This document shows positions 31,874 to 40,622 of a stretch of 44,753 bases of DNA, piece by piece. Numbering within the stretch: the first letter of the stretch is position 1; every line of letters starts with the position of its first letter. A program made the translations under genes and the position numbers. The notes beneath the pieces are model-generated. The model saw only the letters and a list, made by a program, of their open reading frames with translations. It was not told the DNA's origin and ran no database searches. The stretch is from assembly GCA_009697105.1 (NCBI GenBank), contig SIAQ01000034.1, positions 1 through 44,753 on the forward strand, read 5' to 3'. This DNA is from Gemmataceae bacterium (GTDB lineage: Bacteria; Planctomycetota; Planctomycetia; Gemmatales; Gemmataceae).

Positions 31874-33472
31874 ATGGCTCTCCCCCGCTTACTTCTGTTT
31901 GGCACGCCCGGCGCGGGTAAAACATCGCTGCTTGGCGCGCTTGCGCAGTCGGCATCCTCCCAGTCGCCAGGATTGAAGGGTGAACTGATCGCGGAAAAAG
32001 GCGATCTCGATGATCTGCGAATAAATACCTATGAGCGCGTGCCGGACGCCACCGACGCTCTCGAAACCTATGACCTTCGGCTTCAGCCGGCCGACCCGAA
32101 GATCGACGCCCTGGCGCGCGCCACTGTAATCGATTGCGGCGGCAGTGAAGCGCTGGAGATGCTGCGCGAGAAAGAGCCGTTCGCCAACGCCCGTGACATG
32201 CGAAAGAGCGTGCTCAATGCCGACGGCGTCGTCGTTGTTGTCGATTCGTCGTTGCCCAGCAAACAGCTGACTGAGGAGCTCCAGCATGTCGCTCGCTGGC
32301 TGACGCAGTTGCGCGCTGTGCGAGGCAAACGCCTGGAAATCGGCGCGTTTCCCGTTTACCTCGTTCTCTCGAAATGTGATCTGTTGGCCAAGAAAGACGA
32401 CACACTCGTCAAATGGCAGCAGCGCGTCGATGAAGGAAAAAAACGCATCGAGGACAAGGTTCGCAAAATGCTCGAACAGCAAGGCGACGCGTTCGGCTCG
32501 CTCAAGCTGGTCATGTTCGCGACGGCGATCCGCAAGCCCTCACTATCCGACCGCCCGGCAAAGACGCCCGAGCCAGTGGGCGTCGCGGAACTATTTCACT
32601 CCAGCCTCAACGCCGCCGTCGATTTCCAGGCACGCCGTCGCGTGTCTGCGGGAAGGTTGCAGAACGTGACGGTCGGCCTGATTGCCGTGGTCGCCGTCTT
32701 TGTGCTCACGCTTGCGGGGTTGTTTGAGTTTCAACCGCCCGAGCGCGACGCCGACTTCGAGCAGCGCATCGCGAAGGTCATGCCCAAGCCAGACGCCACG
32801 CCGGCCCTTCGCCTGCGTGGCACCGCCAAGACGCTTGCCGACAAGCACAAGCGGCTCGAAGAGATCATCGACCGGGCCGAGTTCGAGAAACTGCCGAGCG
32901 GGACGCGCGACGAGGTTCAGAAATATCGCAAGGAATTGGCGGAGTATGCTCACCTCTACAACGACGCGCTGACGCTGCTGAAACCGCCGCACGTTGCGAA
33001 GAATCAGAAGGAACTCGACGAGCAGCTCGCAGATCTGAACAAATTTGCGATACCCAAGGAGCGGGTTCAAGAATGGGACGAAACCGCGCTCGCTCATCGA
33101 GTGAAGCAGTTTCGTTCGGAATACGAATCGCTCGACAAGGCTCTGAAGGCGGAAGAGGGCTGGATACGCGAACGTATCAAGGACAACGAAATACTACGCA
33201 AGCAGGGCATCGCTCTTTTTAGCCGATTGGCTAATGGCGAGAAGGATGCGCCGAAGGAAGTCGAAGCGTGGAACCGCGAATTTCAGAAGCGCATGTCACT
33301 GCCGCCGACGACGATTCGCGACGCGATCGTCAAGGGCGTGGCACGCATGACCTACGAAGACCTCGCTCGTTTTGCGGCCGTGCAAAAGGCGAGCCGCGAT
33401 TGGGAACTGTCGCTGTCGGGCCTACGCAAGACGGCAACGAATTTGGACGACGAGTTGCGCAGGGGGTCGTGA
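31874..33472 (+). CDS. Membrane-anchored GTPase with long periplasmic helical tail
   Basis: 532 residues. An N-terminal P-loop GTPase domain (about 1-250): G1 GTPGAGKT (10-17), G3 DCGG (87-90) and G4 SKCD (166-169, in place of NKxD). One TM segment at 265-284 (VTVGLIAVVAVFVLTLAGLF), then about 245 residues of mostly alpha-helical, charged sequence (EIIDRAEFEKLPSGTRDEVQ, KNQKELDEQLADLNK, FRSEYESLDKALKAEEGWIR). With the GTPase in the cytosol, the tail would be periplasmic. The layout is loosely like TssM/IcmF but far shorter, and no other type VI gene is present. It follows the TolQ/TolR-like operon on the same strand 102 bp on. The function is not known; I infer a GTP-controlled partner of that motor. 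Confidence 0.72.
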   Translation: MALPRLLLFGTPGAGKTSLLGALAQSASSQSPGLKGELIAEKGDLDDLRINTYERVPDATDALETYDLRLQPADPKIDALARATVIDCGGSEALEMLREKEPFANARDMRKSVLNADGVVVVVDSSLPSKQLTEELQHVARWLTQLRAVRGKRLEIGAFPVYLVLSKCDLLAKKDDTLVKWQQRVDEGKKRIEDKVRKMLEQQGDAFGSLKLVMFATAIRKPSLSDRPAKTPEPVGVAELFHSSLNAAVDFQARRRVSAGRLQNVTVGLIAVVAVFVLTLAGLFEFQPPERDADFEQRIAKVMPKPDATPALRLRGTAKTLADKHKRLEEIIDRAEFEKLPSGTRDEVQKYRKELAEYAHLYNDALTLLKPPHVAKNQKELDEQLADLNKFAIPKERVQEWDETALAHRVKQFRSEYESLDKALKAEEGWIRERIKDNEILRKQGIALFSRLANGEKDAPKEVEAWNREFQKRMSLPPTTIRDAIVKGVARMTYEDLARFAAVQKASRDWELSLSGLRKTATNLDDELRRGS

Positions 33473-33480
33473 GATTCCTT

Positions 33481-33564
33481 GTTTAGCCGCTCGCCTTTGG
33501 CGAGCGCGTGTGTGTACGTCGAGTTGCGCCACGTCCGCGCTCGCCAAAGGCGAGCGGCTAAACG
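33481..33564. repeat. Palindrome, GTTTAGCCGCTCGCC family (copy 4)
   Basis: Arms starting GTTTAGCCGCTCGCC (33481) and ending GAGCGGCTAAAC (33564), between two convergent genes; the strand-neutral position suits a bidirectional terminator-like role. Confidence 0.85.
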
Positions 33565-33574
33565 AAACGCGCGA

Positions 33575-34708
33575 TCACTTCCCCGCCAGCACACCCTTCC
33601 CCGTCGCATCGACGACGCGCAAGAAGAACTCCCAGTTCGGCTCGGTGTTCGGGGGGGCGGATTGGCTAACCTTAACGAGTACGCTGTTTTTGCCCGCACG
33701 CAGCTCAACCGGAAAACGATGCCGATCGTGGCGAACGCCGTTACGCCATTCCTCAAACGAGAAGGCCTTGGCGCCATTGACGAATACCGCGAAGTTGTCG
33801 TCGGCGGAGCCACGCATCTCGGCTTTCATCGCCTGGTCCACGTGGAACTCCGCATAGGCGAATGCGACGGCGTCGTCGGCGTTGCCCAGAGCGGCTTTGT
33901 CGCGCAGACTCACCAGCGCTTGATGGCGATCGGTCGACGTGTTCGTCGGCTCTTTTACTTGAAACAGCTTCCAGCGGACTTTGCCATTTTGTCCATCTAG
34001 TTCCTCGGCGAGATCGACCTTCGCTTCGGGCGGATACGCGGTTTGCAGGCCTTTCTGTCCTTTACCATCGAACGGGCCAATGAGATGCCAAGCGGTGATG
34101 AAACCCATCTGCTGAGCGATGCTGACTTTGATCTTCGCCTTCTCCAACCCCAGGGCGGCTTCGCGCAATTGCACCAAATCGCGGCCTTTATCAAACGCCT
34201 GGCGAGAAAGATTACTGGCAATGAGCGAGTTGCCCCCGACATCCGCACGCTTCGCCTTCGTCAGTACGAGCGCGACGGCCTCATAGCGAAATTCGGGGTC
34301 GTCGAGGCTGTCGAGGTACATCGTCTCCGCGGCACCAGGCGTCAGGCGATCGACAAGTTCGAGCGCCAGCCGGCGAGGCCGACCCTGATTGGCGGCGTTC
34401 CTGGCAAATGCGAGGAGTTTGGCTTGGTCGATCTTGCGATTGGCTTTGAGCGTATTATCGACGACGTGATCGAAGGCAAGTCGCAACCAGTTGACGGCGG
34501 ACGTGTCGCCGACGTTCATCGCGGTGAGGATGGCGGGCAGCAGATCGGCGTCGGCCTGGCTGAGCCGATCCCATGCCGAGCGCCCCTCGGGCGTGCCTCG
34601 CCCCTGCTTGGCAAGCGTGGCCAGGTCCTGCTGAAATGGGATCCCGCCGCCCGCGAAAAGGGTGCCGCCGGCGAGTGTGAAAACGGAGATAAGAATGACG
34701 AAACGCAT
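33575..34708 (-). CDS. Secreted helical-repeat protein with beta-rich C-terminus, hypothetical
   Basis: 377 residues from ATG 34708, backed by GAGG eight bases upstream. Signal peptide residues 1-18 (MRFVILISVFTLAGGTLFA). Residues about 25-190 are helical with HEAT-like character (WDRLSQADADLLPAILTAMN, AVNWLRLAFDHVVDNTLK, RRLALELVDRLTP). Residues about 200-377 are beta-rich: GFITAWHLIGPFDGKGQKG, then DDNFAVFVNGAKAFSFEEW and LRAGKNSVLVKVSQSA, the features of a galactose-binding or PA14-like domain common in planctomycete secreted proteins. Ligand unknown. Confidence 0.7.
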   Translation of the reverse strand: MRFVILISVFTLAGGTLFAGGGIPFQQDLATLAKQGRGTPEGRSAWDRLSQADADLLPAILTAMNVGDTSAVNWLRLAFDHVVDNTLKANRKIDQAKLLAFARNAANQGRPRRLALELVDRLTPGAAETMYLDSLDDPEFRYEAVALVLTKAKRADVGGNSLIASNLSRQAFDKGRDLVQLREAALGLEKAKIKVSIAQQMGFITAWHLIGPFDGKGQKGLQTAYPPEAKVDLAEELDGQNGKVRWKLFQVKEPTNTSTDRHQALVSLRDKAALGNADDAVAFAYAEFHVDQAMKAEMRGSADDNFAVFVNGAKAFSFEEWRNGVRHDRHRFPVELRAGKNSVLVKVSQSAPPNTEPNWEFFLRVVDATGKGVLAGK

Positions 34709-34802
34709 AAACAACCTCGGTGAAAGGGCGACGGGGTTGATTGTGCGAGTGCGAGGTGATTGCGTCAAGGATTACTTTCCTCGCTCAACAAAACGCGAGT
34801 CT

Positions 34803-36086
34803 CTAAGGTCCGGGACGTGCGCTTGCTGCCAGCTGCGGCGTAGCAGTACCCGCAGGGATTTCTGCTCGGACCGGAGGCCATTCCTCAATCCACAGGCGTT
34901 TGACCGGCACGACCAGGTGGTAGGCGGTTTTGCCAAATGGCACGATGAGCGCCACGTTAAACGCACACGCCAGCGCCACCATCACAGTTCGGTGTCGTGC
35001 GGCATTGCCGATTTTTGCGGACCAGATTCGGTCGTGTATCCAGCGCGTCAAATCCGCCATGCCCGCACCGATCAAGAGGCATAGGCCCGGCAAGACAAAT
35101 AGTATCACCCGCGACTCGAAGGGATATTTTTCCAGGTACGTTGCAAAAAGTACCAGACATGCTGGCCCCGCCAACAGAGCCAGTTCCGCCCATGACGAGG
35201 TTCGCCGGTGCGTCCAGATGCCGATCGCCATGGGAATCACGAGGACAACCCCGGTGGGACGCCAAAAATGCTCGAACAATCGGAACACGGCGCCCGCTGT
35301 CCAAAACGGGACCATCCAGGGTTCACGCCAGTTCGGGTAGTCGTCCCAAACGGAGTCCAATATCTCCGTTCGCTGCGCGCGAATGGGGCCGAAATAGATC
35401 AAGGCAAACGCGCCGAAGACCACCAGAGTGAGTAGGCCATAGGATGCCAACGTTTGCCAGGATCGACGCTCCTGCCAAACCGAAGGCAGCAGCGCGGTAA
35501 GCAAACTGCCACAGATAAAACAGCCGGGGTAGGACGAAAAAATTACCAACGGCGTTATTGCGGCGAAAAGCAACATGCGTGATCGCAGTCGCCAGGCACG
35601 CGTTTCAAGAAAAAGCCAGGTGATCGCCAGGGCGAAAAACGCGTCGATGACGTAGGGCTTCACCTCGCAGGTGTAATCGACGAGATTATTGGAGAAGCCA
35701 AAAATAAACACCGTCCAGGGAATCGCCGCACTCGTCAGGATCAGGCGCCCGACGCGGTATAGCAGCAGTAGCCCCAAGCAACTGGCGAGCAAAGGCAACG
35801 AACGCAAGGCGAAAATATTGTCGCCGAACAACAACCAGAGCGATCGCTCGCCCCAAAGGAACAACGGCGGCGCGGCCTGAATGTCGAACAGCGGCCCGAG
35901 TTGCTCGATGTAGGTCTTGTCCGTGATATTCCGCAAGATCCACTTCTCGTCGCACCAAACCGGCAGATTGCGGACGAAATGAAATACGCGCAGGCCAACG
36001 GCGGCAATCGTCAGCCACCATGCGAGCTGGATCCAGCGATCGGACGACTCGTGCCGTGGTTCCTCGATCTGGGTAGTCGCATCCAT
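34803..36086 (-). CDS. Polytopic membrane glycosyltransferase (GT-C), paralogue of 10792-12369
   Basis: 427 residues from ATG 36086; further upstream the frame enters a palindrome (36120-36177) and is not protein-like. Around ten TM helices. The first loop carries LPVWCDEKWILRNI with the Asp-Glu pair of GT-C enzymes, then AAPPLFLWGERSLWLLFGDN and CEVKPYVIDAFFALAITW. The same blocks occur in the same order in the protein at 10792-12369, so these are paralogues; this one lacks most of its partner's soluble C-terminal tail. Probably transfers a sugar from a polyprenyl-phosphate carrier to an extracytoplasmic acceptor. Confidence 0.8.
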   Translation of the reverse strand: MDATTQIEEPRHESSDRWIQLAWWLTIAAVGLRVFHFVRNLPVWCDEKWILRNITDKTYIEQLGPLFDIQAAPPLFLWGERSLWLLFGDNIFALRSLPLLASCLGLLLLYRVGRLILTSAAIPWTVFIFGFSNNLVDYTCEVKPYVIDAFFALAITWLFLETRAWRLRSRMLLFAAITPLVIFSSYPGCFICGSLLTALLPSVWQERRSWQTLASYGLLTLVVFGAFALIYFGPIRAQRTEILDSVWDDYPNWREPWMVPFWTAGAVFRLFEHFWRPTGVVLVIPMAIGIWTHRRTSSWAELALLAGPACLVLFATYLEKYPFESRVILFVLPGLCLLIGAGMADLTRWIHDRIWSAKIGNAARHRTVMVALACAFNVALIVPFGKTAYHLVVPVKRLWIEEWPPVRAEIPAGTATPQLAASARPGP

Positions 36087-36119
36087 GCGTGACGTTTCTC
36101 TTGGGCCAAGCGCCATGTG

Positions 36120-36177
36120 TTCCGTTTGCGGCTTGGCGCTCGCATCGGATATTCCATACGCTACGCCACAAGCGGAA
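36120..36177. repeat. Palindrome, TTCCGCTTGCGGCTTAGCG family (copy 3, diverged)
   Basis: TTCCGTTTGCGGCTTGGCG at 36120 and CGCTACGCCACAAGCGGAAA ending about 36177; several mismatches suggest an old copy. Confidence 0.65.
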
Positions 36178-36301
36178 AAAGATATCCGTACATGATAGAT
36201 CGGAATAAACGGGTCGGGAAAAAAAAACAACCGAGGATTGACGGAACGCACCAAATAAGAAACATTCGCCTATCACGCACTTTCGGTACAGACTGCGCAC
36301 T

Positions 36302-37558
36302 TTACCGCGGTCCGCCGAGGAGCGATTCCATGCCGGTTACAAGTTCGGCGCCCTCGGTCAGGTCGCTCGTCATGATCTCGGCGAATTGATGCTCGATGAG
36401 GCCCAGTGTCACCGGCCTGGCGCGCAGCCAATCGTCTTCGCGCATCCAGACGACGCGCTGGCGGCGCTTCTGCGCTTGCTCGACTTTTTCGCTCGCGCGC
36501 CGTTGGCTTCCGCTGGGGGCGGCGGTCGTGTTGTCGAGATAGTGCCGATCGTCCTCATGCACCTGCCCCGCCAGCGGCACGAATCGCAAAGCCGACATCG
36601 GTACGCGTAGCACGTTTTCCTTCGTCTCAATGTGAAACGTGATGTTCGCCGTCATACCAGGCATCAGCTTCATGTCGGGGTTTTCCTTGGTCAAGATGAC
36701 GACAGGATAGGTCACCACGTTCTGATTGGTCGTCGAATTCTTGCGGATATGATCGATTTCGCCTTTGAACAAGTCATCAGGATAAGCGTCGATGGTAAAG
36801 GTTACCTTCTTCTTGTTCTTATGCGCTGTCTGAATCATGCCAATGTCCGCCTCGTCCACAGTGGCGAAGATGTGCATGCTGTTTTCCATGTCCTCGCCGA
36901 CGACAAACAACTCAGGCGTCTGAAACGACGATGCGACGGTCTGCCCGCGATCGACCTTGCGTTCGATGACAACGCCATCGACGGGTGAGACGATGGTCGT
37001 GTAACCGAGATTGGCCTTGGAGTTGCTCAACGTCGCTTCGGCTTGTTTGATCGACGCCTCGGCGAGCTTGACCTGCGCCTCCAGGCATTCTCGCGAGAAA
37101 CGGTACTGGTCCATCTCGATCGCGGAAATGTAATCGATGCTGACTTTGTACAGGCTCTTGGCTCGCTCCTCGTTGTTGCGCGACTGCTGAAGCAACGCCT
37201 TGACGCGATCGCGCTCGGCAAACTGCGTGTCGAGTAATGCCTCGTCGCGCTTGACCGAGGCGGTCAGCAGCTTCGGATCGATCCGTGCCAACACCTGGTC
37301 TATGGTTACCCGACTATTGAAATCGACAAGCACCTCCGCCAAGGGCCCCGAGGTAAACGCTCCGACCGAGACCGTGCGAACCGGCTTGACCGTGCCCGTC
37401 GAGTTGACCGTAGTCTCGACTCGGCCACGAGTCAGCTTGGTGGTGATATAGGTCGGCTGCCGGCGTTTCTGCCACCATTCGAAAACCGGATTGACGGCCA
37501 GCGCGACGCCGCCGGCGATGACAAGGAGTACAAGAGTCCAAACGATGAAGCGGCGCAT
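36302..37558 (-). CDS. HlyD/MacA-like periplasmic efflux adaptor
   Basis: 418 residues from ATG 37558; the open frame upstream runs into palindrome copy 5 and is rejected. An N-terminal TM anchor (residues 5-23, IVWTLVLLVIAGGVALAV) is followed by a membrane-fusion-protein architecture: first lipoyl half (VSVGAFTSGPLAEVLVDFNS), a helical hairpin (about 100-190), second lipoyl half (GYTTIVSPVDGVVIERKVDR), then a beta-barrel and C-terminal region (KLMPGMTANITFHIETKENV, LRVPMSALRF). It resembles MacA-type adaptors that join ABC transporters to outer-membrane channels. No MacB-like permease/ATPase lies in the window, so its transporter must be elsewhere. Confidence 0.88.
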   Translation of the reverse strand: MRRFIVWTLVLLVIAGGVALAVNPVFEWWQKRRQPTYITTKLTRGRVETTVNSTGTVKPVRTVSVGAFTSGPLAEVLVDFNSRVTIDQVLARIDPKLLTASVKRDEALLDTQFAERDRVKALLQQSRNNEERAKSLYKVSIDYISAIEMDQYRFSRECLEAQVKLAEASIKQAEATLSNSKANLGYTTIVSPVDGVVIERKVDRGQTVASSFQTPELFVVGEDMENSMHIFATVDEADIGMIQTAHKNKKKVTFTIDAYPDDLFKGEIDHIRKNSTTNQNVVTYPVVILTKENPDMKLMPGMTANITFHIETKENVLRVPMSALRFVPLAGQVHEDDRHYLDNTTAAPSGSQRRASEKVEQAQKRRQRVVWMREDDWLRARPVTLGLIEHQFAEIMTSDLTEGAELVTGMESLLGGPR

Positions 37559-37615
37559 TGTGTGAATGGTCCCAGGTGAGGGTATTGGCGCTATGTTGGC
37601 ATTATACCCGATTTT

Positions 37616-37695
37616 GTTTAGCCGCTCGCCTTTGGCGAGCGCGAAATTGGGACGCGCGACACACCGCGAGCGCGCCAGAGGCGAGCGGCTAAACG
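37616..37695. repeat. Palindrome, GTTTAGCCGCTCGCC family (copy 5)
   Basis: GTTTAGCCGCTCGCC at 37616 and GAGGCGAGCGGCTAAACG ending at 37695, between the divergent adaptor and enolase genes. Confidence 0.85.
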
Positions 37696-37786
37696 TGGAA
37701 TGCCGCGCAACACGAGCCAATTCCGTGGGCAGGCACTATATCAACTTCAGTGTTTTTTCCCCCGATTTTACTGATGTGAGTTTTGA

Positions 37787-39073
<1,287 letters not shown>

Positions 39074-39084
39074 CACTCAATACT

Positions 39085-39469
39085 AACCACAGAGGCACAG
39101 CGCGGCCAAGCCGCAACAAATACAGAATCACGAAAGTACGAAATCACGAAAGGAATCCTTAACAAACCACGATAGATCACCGGGCGGAAACAATAGGCGA
39201 ATTTCGATAAGGAAAGCAGAAAGGCATGAAGCAGAGGGTAAATTCAATTCCTGCCTTCCTCATAATCCCTGCCTTTTTTCGTGGCTTTCGTACTTTCGGG
39301 CTTTCGTGATTCGCATTCTGAATTTGCGCAAAGTAAATCTTCGCGGCTCGCAAAGATTTTGGAGGTAGGTAACACAGAGGACACAGAGGAAATGCACAGA
39401 AGCGAAAAATGCAAAACGTGGAATCAAATTCTTTGAATTTCTCTCTGTGTCCTCTGTGACTCTGTGGTT
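39085..39469. repeat. Nested intergenic inverted repeats downstream of eno
   Basis: The roughly 420-bp gap after enolase is filled with repeats and holds no gene: a half copy ACCACAGAGGCACAG (39088-39102); a long-armed pair GAATCACGAAAGTACGAAAT (39124) with CGTGGCTTTCGTACTTTCGG near 39281 plus CTTTCGTGATTC ending at 39312; and a pair AACACAGAGGACACAGAGGA (39370) with CCTCTGTGACTCTGTGGTT ending at 39469. The last is copy 2 of the family at 6230 and 43320. Confidence 0.7.
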
Positions 39470-39496
39470 CAAATTGGATTTGAGAAACCGCACGCC

Positions 39497-39793
39497 ATGT
39501 GGCAAGAACTGCGCGACTACTGGCTGCCGTTGATGCTGTTCATCGGCGCGCTATTGGTTGGCGTGCTGTTGATCGGCACGGTTGTCGCGCTGCCCTATGT
39601 GAAGGAATACTTGCCGGTGGAGCATGAATTGCTCGACTTGTTGGCAGAGGATGCCGTGGTGCGGCGTTCGTCGATCGCCGGTGCGATTGGGCTGATCGTG
39701 ACGGCTTTCGTCTTCTTCCGTCCAAATGCATCCGTGCTGACCCGCAAGGATGCGACCCGCAAACCGCCCGGCGATACGATGGCGGGAGCGTAA
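39497..39793 (+). CDS. Small two-TM membrane protein, hypothetical
   Basis: 98 residues from ATG 39497; the frame's upstream part is repeat-derived. TM helices at about 8-34 (WLPLMLFIGALLVGVLLIGT and on to VVALPYV) and 58-74 (SIAGAIGLIVTAFVFF), then a short basic tail. Not a recognised family. Neighbouring gene 39963-40523 is also a two-TM protein, so these may form a small unit, though a large palindrome separates them. Confidence 0.6.
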   Translation: MWQELRDYWLPLMLFIGALLVGVLLIGTVVALPYVKEYLPVEHELLDLLAEDAVVRRSSIAGAIGLIVTAFVFFRPNASVLTRKDATRKPPGDTMAGA

Positions 39794-39817
39794 CGGATTG
39801 GCGGATTTCCGATTTCC

Positions 39818-39937
39818 CGTTCCCAAACTCCTGTTTGGGAACGGGTATTCAGGAAACTCTGTTTCGCCTTATGGAGAGCTACGTTTCGCGAAACGGAGTT
39901 TCAAAGACGTGGGTTCCCAAACAGGAGTTTGGGAACC
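39818..39937. repeat. Nested palindrome (CGTTCCCAAACTCCTGTTTG type)
   Basis: A self-complementary 26-mer at 39818-39843 (outer part GTTCCCAAAC...GTTTGGGAAC) reappears inverted at 39912-39937. In between, GAAACTCTGTTTCGC (39852-39866) pairs with GCGAAACGGAGTTTC (39888-39902). The whole 120 bp can fold as one long hairpin or as several small ones. Confidence 0.75.
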
Positions 39938-39962
39938 AGGTAGCGGCAGACAGGGTTATTCC

Positions 39963-40523
39963 ATGAATTGGCTCGTCCAAAACGCCGGCGTGCTCTACAC
40001 TCTGCTCGCGATCATCGCAGTCGGCTTCGTCGTCGCCTGGCGGTTTAATTCTCGCGTCATCTACCTCGGCTATGCGGCAGGAACGCTTTGCGTGCTGGCG
40101 GCGCTTTGGCTGGCGATTCGCTTCGTACCATCGGATCGTTTGCAGATCGAAACCAACGTCCACGCCATGTCCAACGCAATCGTCGCCGGCAAGGTAGACG
40201 ATCTGTTCAAGCATGTCGCCAACGACTTCAACTACAAAGGCCTGACGCGCGACGGGCTGTATGAAGTCGCCCGTCAATCGATCCAGGCGAACAAGGTTCG
40301 CGAAATCCGCATCACGGCATTTAGCATCGAGGATGTGTCACACGCCAACAAGTTCGCCAAGGCACGCTTCCGCGTTTCCGTCTGGGCTGAAGGTTACGAG
40401 CAACCCTATGTGTTCGTGACGCAAGCCGATTTCAAACTCGAGGCCGATGGCAGTGCATGGAAGCTGAAGACGATGCGGTTCTACAATCCATTTGTGGACC
40501 TCGACTTGCCCGGGATTCGGTGA
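39963..40523 (+). CDS. Two-TM protein with C-terminal NTF2-like domain
   Basis: 186 residues from ATG 39963. TM helices about 9-27 (GVLYTLLAIIAVGFVVAW) and 33-52 (IYLGYAAGTLCVLAALWLAI). The remaining 130 residues look like an NTF2/SnoaL-type cone: a helix with HAMSNAIVAGKVDDLFKHVA, a second (RDGLYEVARQSIQ), then long strands (RFRVSVWAEGYEQPYVFVTQ, KLEADGSAWKLKTMRFYNPF). Such membrane-tethered NTF2-like domains are common in planctomycetes and usually bind small ligands or act as scaffolds. No catalytic residues identified. Confidence 0.65.
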   Translation: MNWLVQNAGVLYTLLAIIAVGFVVAWRFNSRVIYLGYAAGTLCVLAALWLAIRFVPSDRLQIETNVHAMSNAIVAGKVDDLFKHVANDFNYKGLTRDGLYEVARQSIQANKVREIRITAFSIEDVSHANKFAKARFRVSVWAEGYEQPYVFVTQADFKLEADGSAWKLKTMRFYNPFVDLDLPGIR

Positions 40524-40529
40524 ACAGGG

Positions 40530-40590
40530 TTGCCTCTTGCGGCTTAGCGTTCGCGCGGTGCCTTGCGAGCGCTGAGCCGCAAGAGGCAAA
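40530..40590. repeat. Palindrome, CTTGCGGCTTAGCG family (copy 4)
   Basis: TGCCTCTTGCGGCTTAGCG at 40531 and its near-complement CGCTGAGCCGCAAGAGGCA ending at 40588. It sits seven bases after the preceding stop codon. Confidence 0.75.
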
Positions 40591-40622
40591 TTTCCTTCCC
40601 ATTTTTCAAACGAGGTGCCTTT

